Source: Hyphomicrobiales bacterium (GTDB lineage Bacteria; Pseudomonadota; Alphaproteobacteria; Rhizobiales; Beijerinckiaceae). Taken from it: DNA of 64,000 nucleotides. The position numbers and the translations under genes were made by a program. Positions 25,386 to 34,577 of this stretch are shown here, piece after piece. Location of the stretch: positions 1 through 64,000 of the forward strand of contig RXIY01000028.1 in assembly GCA_003963405.1 (NCBI GenBank), written 5' to 3'. A model generated the notes under the pieces. It was not told the DNA's origin, did no database searches, and worked only from the letters and a program-made list of their open reading frames with translations. How positions within the stretch are numbered: the stretch's first letter is position 1; each line of letters opens with the position of its first letter.

Positions 25386-26270
25386 ATGGCCACCCGCATC
25401 GACGACCGATTTGCCGCCCTCGCCGCCGAGGGGCGCGCCGCCCTCGTGACCTTCGTGATGGCCGGCGACCCGGACCCCGAGACCTCGCTCGATATCGTGA
25501 AGGCGCTGCCCGCCGCCGGCGCCGACGTGATCGAGGTCGGCATGCCCTTCACCGATCCGATGGCCGACGGCCCTGCGATCCAGGCCGCCGGCCTGCGCGC
25601 GCTCAAGGCGGGCATGACGCTGAAGAAAACCCTGAAGCTCGTGACCGATTTCCGCGCTGGGGACAATGAAACGCCCATCGTTCTGATGGGCTATTACAAT
25701 CCGATTTACGTCTATGGCGTGGACCGTTTCCTCGCCGACGCCACGGCCGCCGGCGTCGACGGGCTGATCGTCGTCGATCTGCCGCCGGAGGAGGATCAGG
25801 AGCTCTGCATTCCGGCGCGTGACGCAGGGCTGAATTTCATCCGCCTCGCCACCCCGACGACCAACGACAGGCGTCTGCCCAAGGTGCTCGAAAACACCTC
25901 CGGTTTCGTCTATTATGTCTCGCTGACGGGCATCACCGGCGCGGCGCTCGCCGATTACGCGGGCGTGAGCGAGGCCGTCCGGCGCATCAAGGGCCACACC
26001 GGCCTGCCGATCGCCGTCGGCTTCGGCGTGAAGAACGCGGAAAACGCCGCCGAGATCGCACGGAACGCGGATGGCGTCGTGGTCGGCTCGGCGCTGGTGG
26101 ACGCGTTGAAAGCGTCGCTCGGCCCCGCCAATGAGGCGACCGACAGGAGCGTCGAGGCGGTGGCCTCGCTCGTGTCGAGCATTGCGGCGGGCGTGCGCGG
26201 GGCGCGAAAGGCGGCCGCGTCCGCCAGAAGCGGCGGCGCATTTTCCTGGCTCACGAGGCTTTGGGCATGA
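25386..26270 (+). CDS. trpA: tryptophan synthase alpha subunit
   Basis: 294 residues. It cleaves indole-3-glycerol phosphate to indole and glyceraldehyde-3-phosphate, passing indole to TrpB. Seen: catalytic glutamate in [19 protein letters not shown], catalytic aspartate in [10 protein letters not shown], and the phosphate site GFGVKN plus VVGSALV. The C-terminus carries about 25 extra residues. Its stop overlaps the accD start (ATGA). trpB and trpF, which normally precede it in this group, are absent; kup copy 2 is upstream. Confidence 0.96.
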   Translation: MATRIDDRFAALAAEGRAALVTFVMAGDPDPETSLDIVKALPAAGADVIEVGMPFTDPMADGPAIQAAGLRALKAGMTLKKTLKLVTDFRAGDNETPIVLMGYYNPIYVYGVDRFLADATAAGVDGLIVVDLPPEEDQELCIPARDAGLNFIRLATPTTNDRRLPKVLENTSGFVYYVSLTGITGAALADYAGVSEAVRRIKGHTGLPIAVGFGVKNAENAAEIARNADGVVVGSALVDALKASLGPANEATDRSVEAVASLVSSIAAGVRGARKAAASARSGGAFSWLTRLWA

Positions 26271-27130
26271 ACTGGTATTCCAACGTCGTCCCGCCGAAGA
26301 TCAAGGCTCTCATCAAGCGCGAGGCCCCGGAAAACCTCTGGGTGAAATGCCCGGAGAGCGGCCAGCTCGTCTTCCACAAGGACATTGAGGCCAATCTCTA
26401 TGTCGTGCCGGGCTCGGGCTATCACATGCGCTGCCCGGTCGAGGTGCGGCTCGCGACGCTCTTCGACGACGCCGAGATGGAGCTTCTGCCGACGCCCGAG
26501 ACGCCGCTCGATCCGCTGAAATTCCGCGACATCAAGCGCTATGTCGACAAGCTGAAAGAATATCGCCTCAAAACCGGCGCCCAGGACGCCGTGACGCTCG
26601 CCACCGGCAAGCTTGACGGTTCGCAAGTCACGGCGGCCGTGCAGGATTTTGACTTTCTCGGCGGTTCGCTCGGCATGGCCGCGGGCGAGGCGATCGTCGC
26701 CGGGGCGGAACATGCGCTCTCGCGCCGCACGCCCTTCATCATCTTCACGGCTTCGGGCGGCGCGCGCATGCAGGAAGGCATGTTCTCGCTGATGCAGATG
26801 CCGCGCACGACCATCGCCGTGCAGCGCCTGCGCGACGCGCGCCTGCCCTATATCGTCGTGCTCACCAATCCGACGACAGGCGGCGTGACCGCCTCCTACG
26901 CCATGCTGGGCGACGTGCAGATCGCCGAGCCCGGCGCCATCATCGGCTTCGCCGGCGCCCGCGTCATCGAGCAGACCATTCGCGAGAAGCTGCCCGAAGG
27001 ATTTCAGCGCGCCGAATATCTGCGCGATCACGGCATGGTCGACATGGTGGTGCCGCGTCAGGAGATGCGCGAGACGCTCGCGCGCCTGTGCGGCCTGCTC
27101 ACCAAGGCGCCGCCGCGCCGCGCCGCCTGA
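26267..27130 (+). CDS. accD: acetyl-CoA carboxylase carboxyltransferase beta subunit
   Basis: 287 residues from the ATG at 26267, overlapping the trpA stop. With AccA it transfers the carboxyl group from biotin to acetyl-CoA, giving malonyl-CoA for fatty acid synthesis. The core carboxyltransferase blocks are present ([49 protein letters not shown]). The N-terminal zinc ribbon is degenerate: of the usual four cysteines only the one in VKCPESGQ remains, and the second pair is replaced by VVPGSG. Related rhizobial AccD proteins show the same loss. It is located between trpA and folC, a conserved order. Confidence 0.95.
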   Translation: MNWYSNVVPPKIKALIKREAPENLWVKCPESGQLVFHKDIEANLYVVPGSGYHMRCPVEVRLATLFDDAEMELLPTPETPLDPLKFRDIKRYVDKLKEYRLKTGAQDAVTLATGKLDGSQVTAAVQDFDFLGGSLGMAAGEAIVAGAEHALSRRTPFIIFTASGGARMQEGMFSLMQMPRTTIAVQRLRDARLPYIVVLTNPTTGGVTASYAMLGDVQIAEPGAIIGFAGARVIEQTIREKLPEGFQRAEYLRDHGMVDMVVPRQEMRETLARLCGLLTKAPPRRAA

Positions 27131-27150
27131 CGCAGGAAGGCGCGGCCGCC

Positions 27151-28470
27151 ATGGATCAGCATGACGCGATCCTGTCGCGACTGCTCACGCTCCATCCCAA
27201 GAAGATCGACCTGTCGCTCGGGCGCACCGAGCGACTGCTGGAGGCGCTCGGCCGTCCCGATCTGCGCCTGCCGCCGACGATTCACGTCGCCGGCACCAAT
27301 GGCAAGGGCTCGACCATCGCCTTTCTGCGCGCCATGCTGGAGGCCGCCGGCCAGCGCGTGCATGTCTACACGTCGCCGCATCTCATACGTTTCAACGAGC
27401 GCATCCGCCTCGGCGCGGAAGGCGGAGGCAGGCTCGTCGACGACGCCCGCCTCAACGCCGTTCTCGAGCGTTGCGAGGAGGCCAATGGCGGCCAGCCCAT
27501 CACCTTCTTCGAGGTGACGACGGCCGCCGCCTTCGCCCTCTTCGCCGAGACGCCCGCCGACTGGCTGCTGCTCGAGACGGGTCTGGGCGGCCGCTATGAC
27601 GCGACGAACGTCATCCGTGAGCCGAAAGCGACGATCGTCACCTCGGTCTCGCTCGATCACATGGAGTTCCTCGGCGATACGGTCGAAAAGATCGCCTATG
27701 AGAAGGCGGGCATCTTCAAGCGCGGCGTACCGGCGATCATCGGCTTTCAGCACATGGGCGCCGAGAACGTGCTGGCGCGCGAAGCCCGCCGGGCCGGCGC
27801 CCCGCTTTTCGTTGCGGGCCAGGATTTCCATGTCCGCGAGGAGAACGGGCGCCTCGTCTTCGAGGATGAGCGCGGCCTTCTCGACTTGCCGCTGCCGCGC
27901 CTTGCGGGGCGACACCAGCATTTCAACGCCGCCGGCGCCATCGCCGCGCTTCGGGCGGTTGCGCCGGATTTCCCCGCAAAGGCCATGGAGCAGGGGCTTG
28001 CGCGGGCGGAATGGCCCGCCCGCCTGCAAAGGTTGCTGCGCGGGCGCATCGTCGATCTCGCGCCCGCGGGCGCGGAGGTCTGGCTCGATGGCGGCCACAA
28101 TGAGGACGGCGGCCGCGTGCTGGCCGAGGCCATGGCCGAATTCCACGACCGCGCGCCGCGCCCGCTGGCGCTGATCTGCGGCGCCCAGACGACGAAGGAC
28201 GTGCGCGCCCTGCTGCGCCATTTCGCCGGGCTGGCGCGCGACGTCGTGGCCGTGCCGGTCGAAGGCGAACACAAGAGCTGGCCGCCGGAGGAAGTCGCGG
28301 CGCTGGCGAGAGCCGAGGGCATACCCTCGGCCGCGGCGGCAAACAATGTCGAGGAGGCGCTGCGGATTCTGGCGTCGCGCCCCTTCGAGCAGCCGCCGCG
28401 CGTGCTGATTGCCGGCTCGCTCTATCTCGCGGCGGCGGTGCTCGCGGCCAATGGCTCGCAGATCGAATAG
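27151..28470 (+). CDS. folC: folylpolyglutamate/dihydrofolate synthase
   Basis: 439 residues from the ATG at 27151, 20 bp after accD. A Mur-ligase fold enzyme that adds glutamate to dihydropteroate and to folates. Seen: P-loop HVAGTNGKGST, the following YTSPHLIRFNERI, and DGGHNEDGGRVLAEAM in the C-terminal domain. Pairing with accD is standard in alphaproteobacteria. The frame is open upstream to 27088, but that part lies inside accD. Confidence 0.95.
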   Translation: MDQHDAILSRLLTLHPKKIDLSLGRTERLLEALGRPDLRLPPTIHVAGTNGKGSTIAFLRAMLEAAGQRVHVYTSPHLIRFNERIRLGAEGGGRLVDDARLNAVLERCEEANGGQPITFFEVTTAAAFALFAETPADWLLLETGLGGRYDATNVIREPKATIVTSVSLDHMEFLGDTVEKIAYEKAGIFKRGVPAIIGFQHMGAENVLAREARRAGAPLFVAGQDFHVREENGRLVFEDERGLLDLPLPRLAGRHQHFNAAGAIAALRAVAPDFPAKAMEQGLARAEWPARLQRLLRGRIVDLAPAGAEVWLDGGHNEDGGRVLAEAMAEFHDRAPRPLALICGAQTTKDVRALLRHFAGLARDVVAVPVEGEHKSWPPEEVAALARAEGIPSAAAANNVEEALRILASRPFEQPPRVLIAGSLYLAAAVLAANGSQIE

Positions 28471-28581
28471 CGCGCCCTCAGAATTCACAGAAGCGGCGAG
28501 ACGGTATAAGTGGGGAGCGCGTCCCGCGGGGCGCGCTCCCTTCCTCCCGCAGGCGAAGCCTTGTTCCCGGAGCCCGGATAG

Positions 28582-29700
28582 ATGACCCTGATGTTGGCCA
28601 GCGTTCTGTCGCGCGAGGAAGCGGAGGTCGCCCTCGCCCATGGCGCCGACATCATCGACTGCAAGGACCCCGCGCGCGGCGCGTTGGGCGCGCTGCCGCT
28701 GGCGCAGGTCGCCGACATCGTCGCCGCCGTCGGCGGCCGCCGACCGGTGAGCGCGGTGGTCGATCTGCCGCATGACGTAGCTCACGCCCGCCGCGCCTTC
28801 GAGGAGGCGGCCGCAACCGGCGTCGAATTCGTGAAATTCGCCCTGCCGCTCACGCCCGACGCCGGCGAGATCGTCGCCGCCCTCGCGCCGCTCGCGCAGC
28901 GGCTTCGGATCGTCGCGGTCCTCTTTGCCGATCTCGGGCCGGATTTCGAGGTTCTGCCCGCGCTGGCGGCGGCCGGCTTCCACGGCGCCATGCTCGACAC
29001 GGCGCACAAGGGCAAGGGGCGGCTCATCGACATGATGCCGGTCGGCGCGCTCTCGGACTTCACGGCGCGCTGCCGCGAACTCGGCCTCGCCGCCGGCCTC
29101 GCCGGCGCGCTGGAGCCGCCGGACGTGCCGCGCCTTCTCGTCACTGGCCCCGAAGTGCTGGGCTTTCGCGGCGCGCTCTGCGCCCATGGCGACCGCCGCG
29201 CCGGGATCGACGCCGACGCCACGGCGCTCATTCGCGACCTCATTCCCACGCGCCGCGAGCAGATCGACACGCTCGCCGCCGAATGGGCGCTGATCGCGCG
29301 CGGCTATATCGAGCCGCCGGGCCTCAATGAAACGGACTGCGTCTTTCTCCACGATTACGTCGTGCCGGTGGAGGTCGGCGCCTATGCGCATGAATATGGC
29401 CACACCCAGCGCGTCCGCTTCAACGTCGACGCCGAGGTGGCGCGCGCCGACGTAACCGACGACATGCGCTCGGTCTTTTCCTACGACGTCATCATGGACG
29501 CGATCAAAGTGATCCTCTCGGGCGGGCATATCGCCATGGTCGAGACGATCGCCGAGCGGTTGGCGGAAAGCGTGCTGCTGCACGAGCGGGTGCGCTGCGT
29601 CACGGTGCAGGTCGAGAAGCTCGACGTGGCGCCGGGCGCGGTCGGCGTCAAAATCCGCCGCGAGCGCCACCCCGACGCGCTTCGCATAAAGGGGAATTGA
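28582..29700 (+). CDS. fusion of (5-formylfuran-3-yl)methyl phosphate synthase-like (MfnB/DUF556) and dihydroneopterin aldolase-like domains
   Basis: 372 residues. Residues 1-235 form a TIM-barrel of the MfnB type, which makes the furan precursor of methanofuran from glyceraldehyde-3-phosphate. The conserved IIDCKDPARGALGA holds K28, equivalent to an active-site lysine of MfnB, and DTAHKGKG holds further lysines (K143, K145). Residues 240-372 match the dihydroneopterin aldolase/FolB fold (FLHDYVVPVEVGAYAHE, SYDVIMDAI, ETIAERLAESVL, VQVEKLDV), fitting the pterin branch of tetrahydromethanopterin synthesis. It is the first gene of the plus-strand C1-cofactor run. Joint action on two cofactors is an inference from domain content. 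Confidence 0.85.
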   Translation: MTLMLASVLSREEAEVALAHGADIIDCKDPARGALGALPLAQVADIVAAVGGRRPVSAVVDLPHDVAHARRAFEEAAATGVEFVKFALPLTPDAGEIVAALAPLAQRLRIVAVLFADLGPDFEVLPALAAAGFHGAMLDTAHKGKGRLIDMMPVGALSDFTARCRELGLAAGLAGALEPPDVPRLLVTGPEVLGFRGALCAHGDRRAGIDADATALIRDLIPTRREQIDTLAAEWALIARGYIEPPGLNETDCVFLHDYVVPVEVGAYAHEYGHTQRVRFNVDAEVARADVTDDMRSVFSYDVIMDAIKVILSGGHIAMVETIAERLAESVLLHERVRCVTVQVEKLDVAPGAVGVKIRRERHPDALRIKGN

Positions 29701-29702
29701 GG

Positions 29703-30332
29703 ATGACGCGGGAGGCGCCCGCCGGGGCGCGCCCCCTGCTCGTCGCCAAGATCGGCGGCAGTCTCCACGCTTCGCCCGATCTCGCACGCTGGATCGCGGC
29801 GCTGCGCCGATGGCCGCATCGCCTCACTCTCGTCGCGGGCGGCGGCCCCTTCGCCGACGCCGTGCGCGCCGCGCAGCCCCGGCTCGGCTTCGACGATGAA
29901 GCGGCGCACGCCATGGCCGTGCTCGCCATGGAGCAATATGCGCTGGCGCTGGCGCAGCTCCACGACCTCGATCTCGCCGCGCGCCCCGACGAGATCGACG
30001 CCCTTCACGCGCGGGGCCGGCCGGCGCTGTGGCGCGCTTCGGCCATGGTTTCGGCGGCGGCGGAAATCGCGCCGGGCTGGGACGTGACCTCCGACAGCCT
30101 CGCGGCCTGGCTCGCGCGCCGCTGCGGCGCGCAATCGCTGCTGATGGTCAAGAGCGTCGATGTTCTCCCGGATTCCGCCATGGCGAGCCTCGTCTCGGCC
30201 GGCGTTGTCGATCCTGCCTTTCCAGCCTATGTCGACGGAACGCCCGTCGTCGTCGCCGGTCCCGGCGCGCTCGCCTCTGCGGGCGAGCTCCTGGCCGGCG
30301 GCGCTCTGCCCGGCGCGCACGTCTCAACATAA
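29703..30332 (+). CDS. amino acid kinase family protein, H4MPT/methanofuran biosynthesis (MfnE-like)
   Basis: 209 residues from an ATG 2 bases after the previous stop, with GAGG directly upstream. The amino-acid-kinase fold is shown by LVAKIGGSLHASPDL (phosphate-binding), LVAGGGPFADAVR and DVTSDSLAAWLARR. In methanogens the related MfnE phosphorylates aminomethylfuran phosphate to the diphosphate used for coupling; methylotroph homologues, often labelled P5C-synthetase-like, sit with H4MPT genes as here. The substrate in this organism is inferred from context. Confidence 0.78.
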   Translation: MTREAPAGARPLLVAKIGGSLHASPDLARWIAALRRWPHRLTLVAGGGPFADAVRAAQPRLGFDDEAAHAMAVLAMEQYALALAQLHDLDLAARPDEIDALHARGRPALWRASAMVSAAAEIAPGWDVTSDSLAAWLARRCGAQSLLMVKSVDVLPDSAMASLVSAGVVDPAFPAYVDGTPVVVAGPGALASAGELLAGGALPGAHVST

Positions 30333-30344
30333 GAAGATCGTTTC

Positions 30345-30902
30345 ATGAGCAAGAAGAACGTCGTCACGCCGCGCTGGGGATGGGCGCTCACGGGCTCCGG
30401 GCATTTCTTTACCGAATGTCTGGAGATGATCCGCTCGCTCGACCATTGCGACCTCTTCGTCAGCAAGGCGGCGGCCGAAGTCGTGCGGATGTACAAGCAC
30501 GACCTCGATCTCCCCGACACGATCCGCATCTTCAAGGACACGACCGCGAGCGCGGCGCCGGTCGGCGGCTTCTACTACAACGTCTATCACACGCTGGTGG
30601 TGGCGCCGGCGACCTCGAATACGGTCGCCAAGGCCGTCGTCGGCATTTCCGACAATCTGGCGACCAATGTCTTCGCCCAGGCCGGCAAATGCCGCGTGCC
30701 GACCATCGTTTTCGCCTGCGACACCGCCCCCGAACTCGAAACGCGCGCGCCAAAAGGCATGGTGATGGTCTATCCCCGTCGGATCGACCTCGAAAACACC
30801 GACAAGCTCAAATCCTTCGAGGCCACGCAGGTGGTCGAGAGCCTCGCGGCCCTTCAGGAGGCCGTGGAGCGGCGCAAGCGCGAACTGGCGGAGCACGTCT
30901 GA
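30345..30902 (+). CDS. flavoprotein, dihydromethanopterin reductase-like
   Basis: 185 residues of the flavoprotein (HFCD/AfpA/DmrB) superfamily. FMN-binding segments: WALTGSGHFFTECLEMI near the N-terminus, VAPATSNTVAKAVVGISDNLATN in the middle, and the following VPTIVFACD. DmrB-type members reduce dihydromethanopterin to tetrahydromethanopterin, the active C1 carrier. It begins 12 bp after the kinase gene. The archaeoflavoprotein AfpA is the alternative label; either fits the locus. Confidence 0.8.
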   Translation: MSKKNVVTPRWGWALTGSGHFFTECLEMIRSLDHCDLFVSKAAAEVVRMYKHDLDLPDTIRIFKDTTASAAPVGGFYYNVYHTLVVAPATSNTVAKAVVGISDNLATNVFAQAGKCRVPTIVFACDTAPELETRAPKGMVMVYPRRIDLENTDKLKSFEATQVVESLAALQEAVERRKRELAEHV

Positions 30903-31022
30903 GCCGGGCGCCCGATGCGCCTGTCGCATTTGACTAAGCTTTCCGCCGTCCCCTAGAGGGGTGGGCCGGCCACGGGCCGACACTTAAGTCACGTCATCCG
31001 GCCCTTTCACGAAAGCCCGAGC

Positions 31023-32441
31023 ATGAGCGAGCGCCTTCTATTCCTCACCGGACATCTCGCCTATCCGCGGCTGGAGCGGATGGTGGCGAGCTTCGGCGAG
31101 GCGGCGCGCGACTGGCGCATCTTCGACATTGGCGTGAAGGTCGCGGCGCTGATGACGCAGGACATCATCCTGCGCCGCCTGCCCCGCCCGGTTGAAGCCG
31201 ACCGCGTCATTCTGCCGGGCCGCTGCCGCGCCGATCTCGAAACGCTCAGCGACGAATTCGGCGTGCGCTTCGAGCGCGGACCGGAGGAGATCGCCGACCT
31301 TCCGGCCTATCTCGGACGCGGCGGCGTCGCGCCCGATCTCTCCCGCTACGACATGCGCATTTTCGCCGAGATCGTCGACGCCTCGAAGATGAGCGTGGCG
31401 GCGGTTCTGGACAAGGCGCGCGAACTGACCCGCGCCGGCGCCGATGTGATCGATTTGGGCTGCCTGCCCGACACGCCCTTCGAGCACATGGAAGAAACGA
31501 TCGCCGCGTTGAAGGCGGAGGGGCTGAAGGTTTCGGTCGATTCGGCCAATGTCGAGGAATTGAAACGCGCGGTCACGGCCGGCGCCGATCATCTCCTGAG
31601 CCTCGACGAAGAGACGCTTGCGATATTGCCCGACAATTCGGCCCTCGTTCCGGTGCTGGTGCCCCGCCCGCATGGCGATCTCGACTCCCTCCAGCGCGCC
31701 GCCAGTATCGCCCGCGCGCGGGGAATCGACTTCATTCTCGATCCCATTCTCGACCCCATCCACTTTGGATTCGCGGCCTCCGTTGCGCGTTACGTGGAGC
31801 TGCGCGCGCGGGAGCCCGAGGCCGAGATCATGATGGGCACGGGCAATCTCACCGAACTCACGGACGCGGACACAGCCGGCATAACGGCGGCGATGCTCGG
31901 GATATGTTCGGAGCTTCATATCCGCCATCTGCTCACCGTGCAGGTCAGCCCGCACACCCGGCGCACGCTTCAGGAGCACGACGCCGCGCGACGTCTGATG
32001 TACGCCGCGCGCGCCGACCGCGCGCTGCCGAAGGGCTACAGCGACGCGCTGTTGCAGGTGCACGACAAGCGGCCCTATGCCGCGACCCCGGCGGAAATCG
32101 CCGAGCTCGCCCGCGAATTGCGCGACGCCAATTTCCGCATCGAGACGACGCAGGACGGCGTGCACATTTTCGCCAAGCACTTCCACGCGGTGGAAAAGGA
32201 CGCGATGGCTCTCTTTCCGCATCTCAATGTCGAGCAGGACGGCGCGCACGCCTTCTATCTCGGCGCGGAGCTGATGAAGGCCGAGCTCGCCTTCAAGCTC
32301 GGCAAGCGTTACCGCCAGGACGAACCGCTCGACTTTGGCGTCGCCATGGACATCGACGAGGAAGAAGCGACCCGCTTCAAGGAAGCGGGGCACACCATGC
32401 GCAAGGCGGGCGAGGGAAAAGGAAATGCCTCTGATTCATGA
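31023..32441 (+). CDS. dihydropteroate synthase-like pterin-binding protein (DUF6513), H4MPT biosynthesis
   Basis: 472 residues. An N-terminal domain (1-120, begins RLLFLTGHLAYPRLERM) is followed by a TIM-barrel pterin-binding domain (about 125-345) with VIDLGCLPDTPFEHM and VSVDSANVEELK, and a C-terminal domain (about 350-472). It is the methylotroph counterpart of the archaeal DHPS-like protein encoded with methanopterin genes; the exact reaction, possibly coupling of the pterin to the arylamine side chain, is not settled as far as I know. It is preceded by a 120-bp gap, so it may have its own promoter, and overlaps the DUF447 gene by 17 bases. Confidence 0.82.
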   Translation: MSERLLFLTGHLAYPRLERMVASFGEAARDWRIFDIGVKVAALMTQDIILRRLPRPVEADRVILPGRCRADLETLSDEFGVRFERGPEEIADLPAYLGRGGVAPDLSRYDMRIFAEIVDASKMSVAAVLDKARELTRAGADVIDLGCLPDTPFEHMEETIAALKAEGLKVSVDSANVEELKRAVTAGADHLLSLDEETLAILPDNSALVPVLVPRPHGDLDSLQRAASIARARGIDFILDPILDPIHFGFAASVARYVELRAREPEAEIMMGTGNLTELTDADTAGITAAMLGICSELHIRHLLTVQVSPHTRRTLQEHDAARRLMYAARADRALPKGYSDALLQVHDKRPYAATPAEIAELARELRDANFRIETTQDGVHIFAKHFHAVEKDAMALFPHLNVEQDGAHAFYLGAELMKAELAFKLGKRYRQDEPLDFGVAMDIDEEEATRFKEAGHTMRKAGEGKGNASDS

Positions 32442-32994
32442 GTGCGTCGTCACGACGCTGTCCCCGGACGGGCGCCCGCATGTGGCGCCGCTCGGCCTCA
32501 TCGAGGAGGGCGCGCATTGGATCGCCGCCCCCTTCCGGCCCTCGACCACCCTGTTCAATCTCGAACATGGCAAGAAATTCACGGCGAGCTTTACGGATGA
32601 TGCGCGCGTCTTCGCGGGCCTGGTGACGGGCGTGCGCAGCTTCCCGCTCACCGACATCGATGGCTGGCCTGCGCCCCGCCTCTCCGGCGCCCTCGCCCAT
32701 GCGGAGCTGGAAATCATCCGCGTCGAGGAGGACGAGACTCGCCCGCGCTTCTTCTGCCGCGTGAGACACACGGAATCGCACCGGCCGTTTCTCGGCATGA
32801 ACCGCGCCCGCGCCGCCGTGCTGGAGGCGGCCATTCTGGCGACGCGGCTCGGGCGCCTGTCCCGCGAGAAGATCGAGAGCGAGATCGCCTATCTCCAGAT
32901 CGCAATCGAGAAGACCGCCGGCGACGCAGAGCGCGAAGCATGGGACATGGTGATGAAGAAGATCGAATCTCATCTCGATAAAGAGGCGGGCTGA
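32425..32994 (+). CDS. DUF447 family protein of the C1-cofactor cluster
   Basis: 189 residues. It begins MPLIHECVVTTLSPDGRPHVAPLGL, a split-barrel flavin-reductase-like fold typical of DUF447, a family found in methanogens and H4MPT-using methylotrophs. It starts within the end of the preceding gene and has a GGAAA site. Family association with methanopterin/methanofuran genes is established; its biochemical role is unknown to me. It may bind a flavin or assist a reductase step. It is the last gene of the plus-strand run and faces the membrane protein gene 9 bp away. Confidence 0.8.
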   Translation: MPLIHECVVTTLSPDGRPHVAPLGLIEEGAHWIAAPFRPSTTLFNLEHGKKFTASFTDDARVFAGLVTGVRSFPLTDIDGWPAPRLSGALAHAELEIIRVEEDETRPRFFCRVRHTESHRPFLGMNRARAAVLEAAILATRLGRLSREKIESEIAYLQIAIEKTAGDAEREAWDMVMKKIESHLDKEAG

Positions 32995-33003
32995 CGTTTC
33001 ACA

Positions 33004-34554
33004 CTACGGCTCCGCCAGCTCCTGTGGAGAGGGGGCGCGAAGCCAGATGCGATTCTCGGGTTTGAGCCAGTTGAAAAGCTTCTCCCCATATATCCGATCG
33101 GGCCAGCACAGACGCGTTTCGACTTCGAGAGCCGCTTTTTGTGGACCGGCAGGGAAAAGCCAGGACGGGAAGGACTCCACGGGGGCGATATATGTCGGCA
33201 AATAGCGATCGTGGTTATGCTTGCGGTAAACGGTCAGCAAGTTGCAGTCGCTGATGGAGAATCGAGGCGTCGTCAACGTGTCGTAGAGTTCGAGCGCGGG
33301 CGATATGGCGCCGATCAGGAAAACCAGCGCGCCCGAGGCCAACGCCAGCCAAGCCCGCGACACGAAACATTCAATCAGCAGCGCATTGTAGCCGAAGGCC
33401 AGGAGCGCCCGCGGCGCGATCGAAACCCGCTGCGTGACGTCATTCATATAGCCCATGTTGAAGAGCGGAATCAGCAACAGGAGAATGACCGAGATCGCAA
33501 GGACCGGCCGAAACCAGGCTTCGATCCTTTTCCAGAACAAGAAGACGACCGCGATCTGCGTCAGGCCGAAAATCACGAGCAGAAGATATTGATCCAGAAA
33601 TCCTTCGTCGAAGACCTGGAGGCGATGCGGCACATCCTCTGCGCCGGCCCGCAGGTAGGCGAGGACCGGTAGAAACCCGGCCGCGCACATACAGGCGAGC
33701 GCGACTCGCGGCCGCGCGATCTCGCGAGGCGAGAGCAGCGCAAGGGGGATAAAGATCAGGACGCCGCCCATAAGGGCGAGCGGCGACCACAACAAAAGCG
33801 GCAAGCTCGCCGCCGCGAGAGCGGCGAGGTCGATCTCCCGGCGGACATAGAGTCCGGCGAGCGCCGCAAACCACCAGCCTGGCAACGCATGGGGCGGCGC
33901 CCAAAAAAACTGCGCGAGATTGGGCGGAAAATAGCCGATGTCGACCCAGAAGGCGGGGACACGCAAGAGCGACGCAGCCCCGGTTTTCAAGAGAACGGGA
34001 ATGGTGTCGAGCCCGCTGAAACAGACAAACAAAAAGATGAAGGCCAGCCGGCCGCGCGGCCAGACGAGCGTGACGGCGTAAAAGAAAGTCGAGAGCAGGC
34101 CCGTGGTCTGCGCCGCCATCGCGAGATGCGCGGCCGGAAGGCCCGCGATCCTGCCGATTGCGGCTGGAAAGAGATACATGCCGAGCGGCGCGCGGAGTAT
34201 GAAATCGCCGCCTTCGTGATGATAGAGGACAGGCATGGAACGGCCGACGAGGTCGGCGAGCACGGCGTCGCGCCCGAGCCAATCATCTTTCGAGAAGAAC
34301 AGATGCCCCTCGCCGCCCAGCAGCGTCAGCAAGAGCGCGACGGCCGCGCAGGTCGCCAGCCAACGCCACTCCACCGGCCGTTGCAGCGCGGCCCCGAAAT
34401 TGCCGCCGGCGAAGAGAATATTTACGGCGGCGACGCCTCCGAGAACGAGAAGCGCTGGCAAAAGCGAGAAGCTCGATGCGAGCAGCACAGAACTTGCCGA
34501 GGTGAAACAGACGGCGCTCGCGACGACATGCCAATTTTTCAACCGTTCCTCCAC
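33004..34554 (-). CDS. polytopic membrane protein, GT-C glycosyltransferase-like, function unknown
   Basis: 516 residues with about 11-13 predicted membrane helices. Early loops contain acidic pairs (SKDDWLGRDAVLADL) reminiscent of the first periplasmic loop of lipid-linked-sugar GT-C transferases, and the soluble tail of about 90 residues is rich in aromatic and basic residues. No specific family was recognised. It is the most distal gene of the minus-strand mtdB-fae-mfnF-like side, starting 23 bp downstream of the mfnF-like stop, so it is probably co-transcribed although it has no known place in C1 metabolism. Confidence 0.6.
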   Translation of the reverse strand: MEERLKNWHVVASAVCFTSASSVLLASSFSLLPALLVLGGVAAVNILFAGGNFGAALQRPVEWRWLATCAAVALLLTLLGGEGHLFFSKDDWLGRDAVLADLVGRSMPVLYHHEGGDFILRAPLGMYLFPAAIGRIAGLPAAHLAMAAQTTGLLSTFFYAVTLVWPRGRLAFIFLFVCFSGLDTIPVLLKTGAASLLRVPAFWVDIGYFPPNLAQFFWAPPHALPGWWFAALAGLYVRREIDLAALAAASLPLLLWSPLALMGGVLIFIPLALLSPREIARPRVALACMCAAGFLPVLAYLRAGAEDVPHRLQVFDEGFLDQYLLLVIFGLTQIAVVFLFWKRIEAWFRPVLAISVILLLLIPLFNMGYMNDVTQRVSIAPRALLAFGYNALLIECFVSRAWLALASGALVFLIGAISPALELYDTLTTPRFSISDCNLLTVYRKHNHDRYLPTYIAPVESFPSWLFPAGPQKAALEVETRLCWPDRIYGEKLFNWLKPENRIWLRAPSPQELAEP

Positions 34555-34577
34555 GAATCCGCGGAGAAACCTATGGC

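Noticed and set aside
27058-29787. 909-codon minus-strand frame across folC and the MfnB-like fusion
   Set aside because: Covers two well-supported plus-strand genes and shows only shadow composition.
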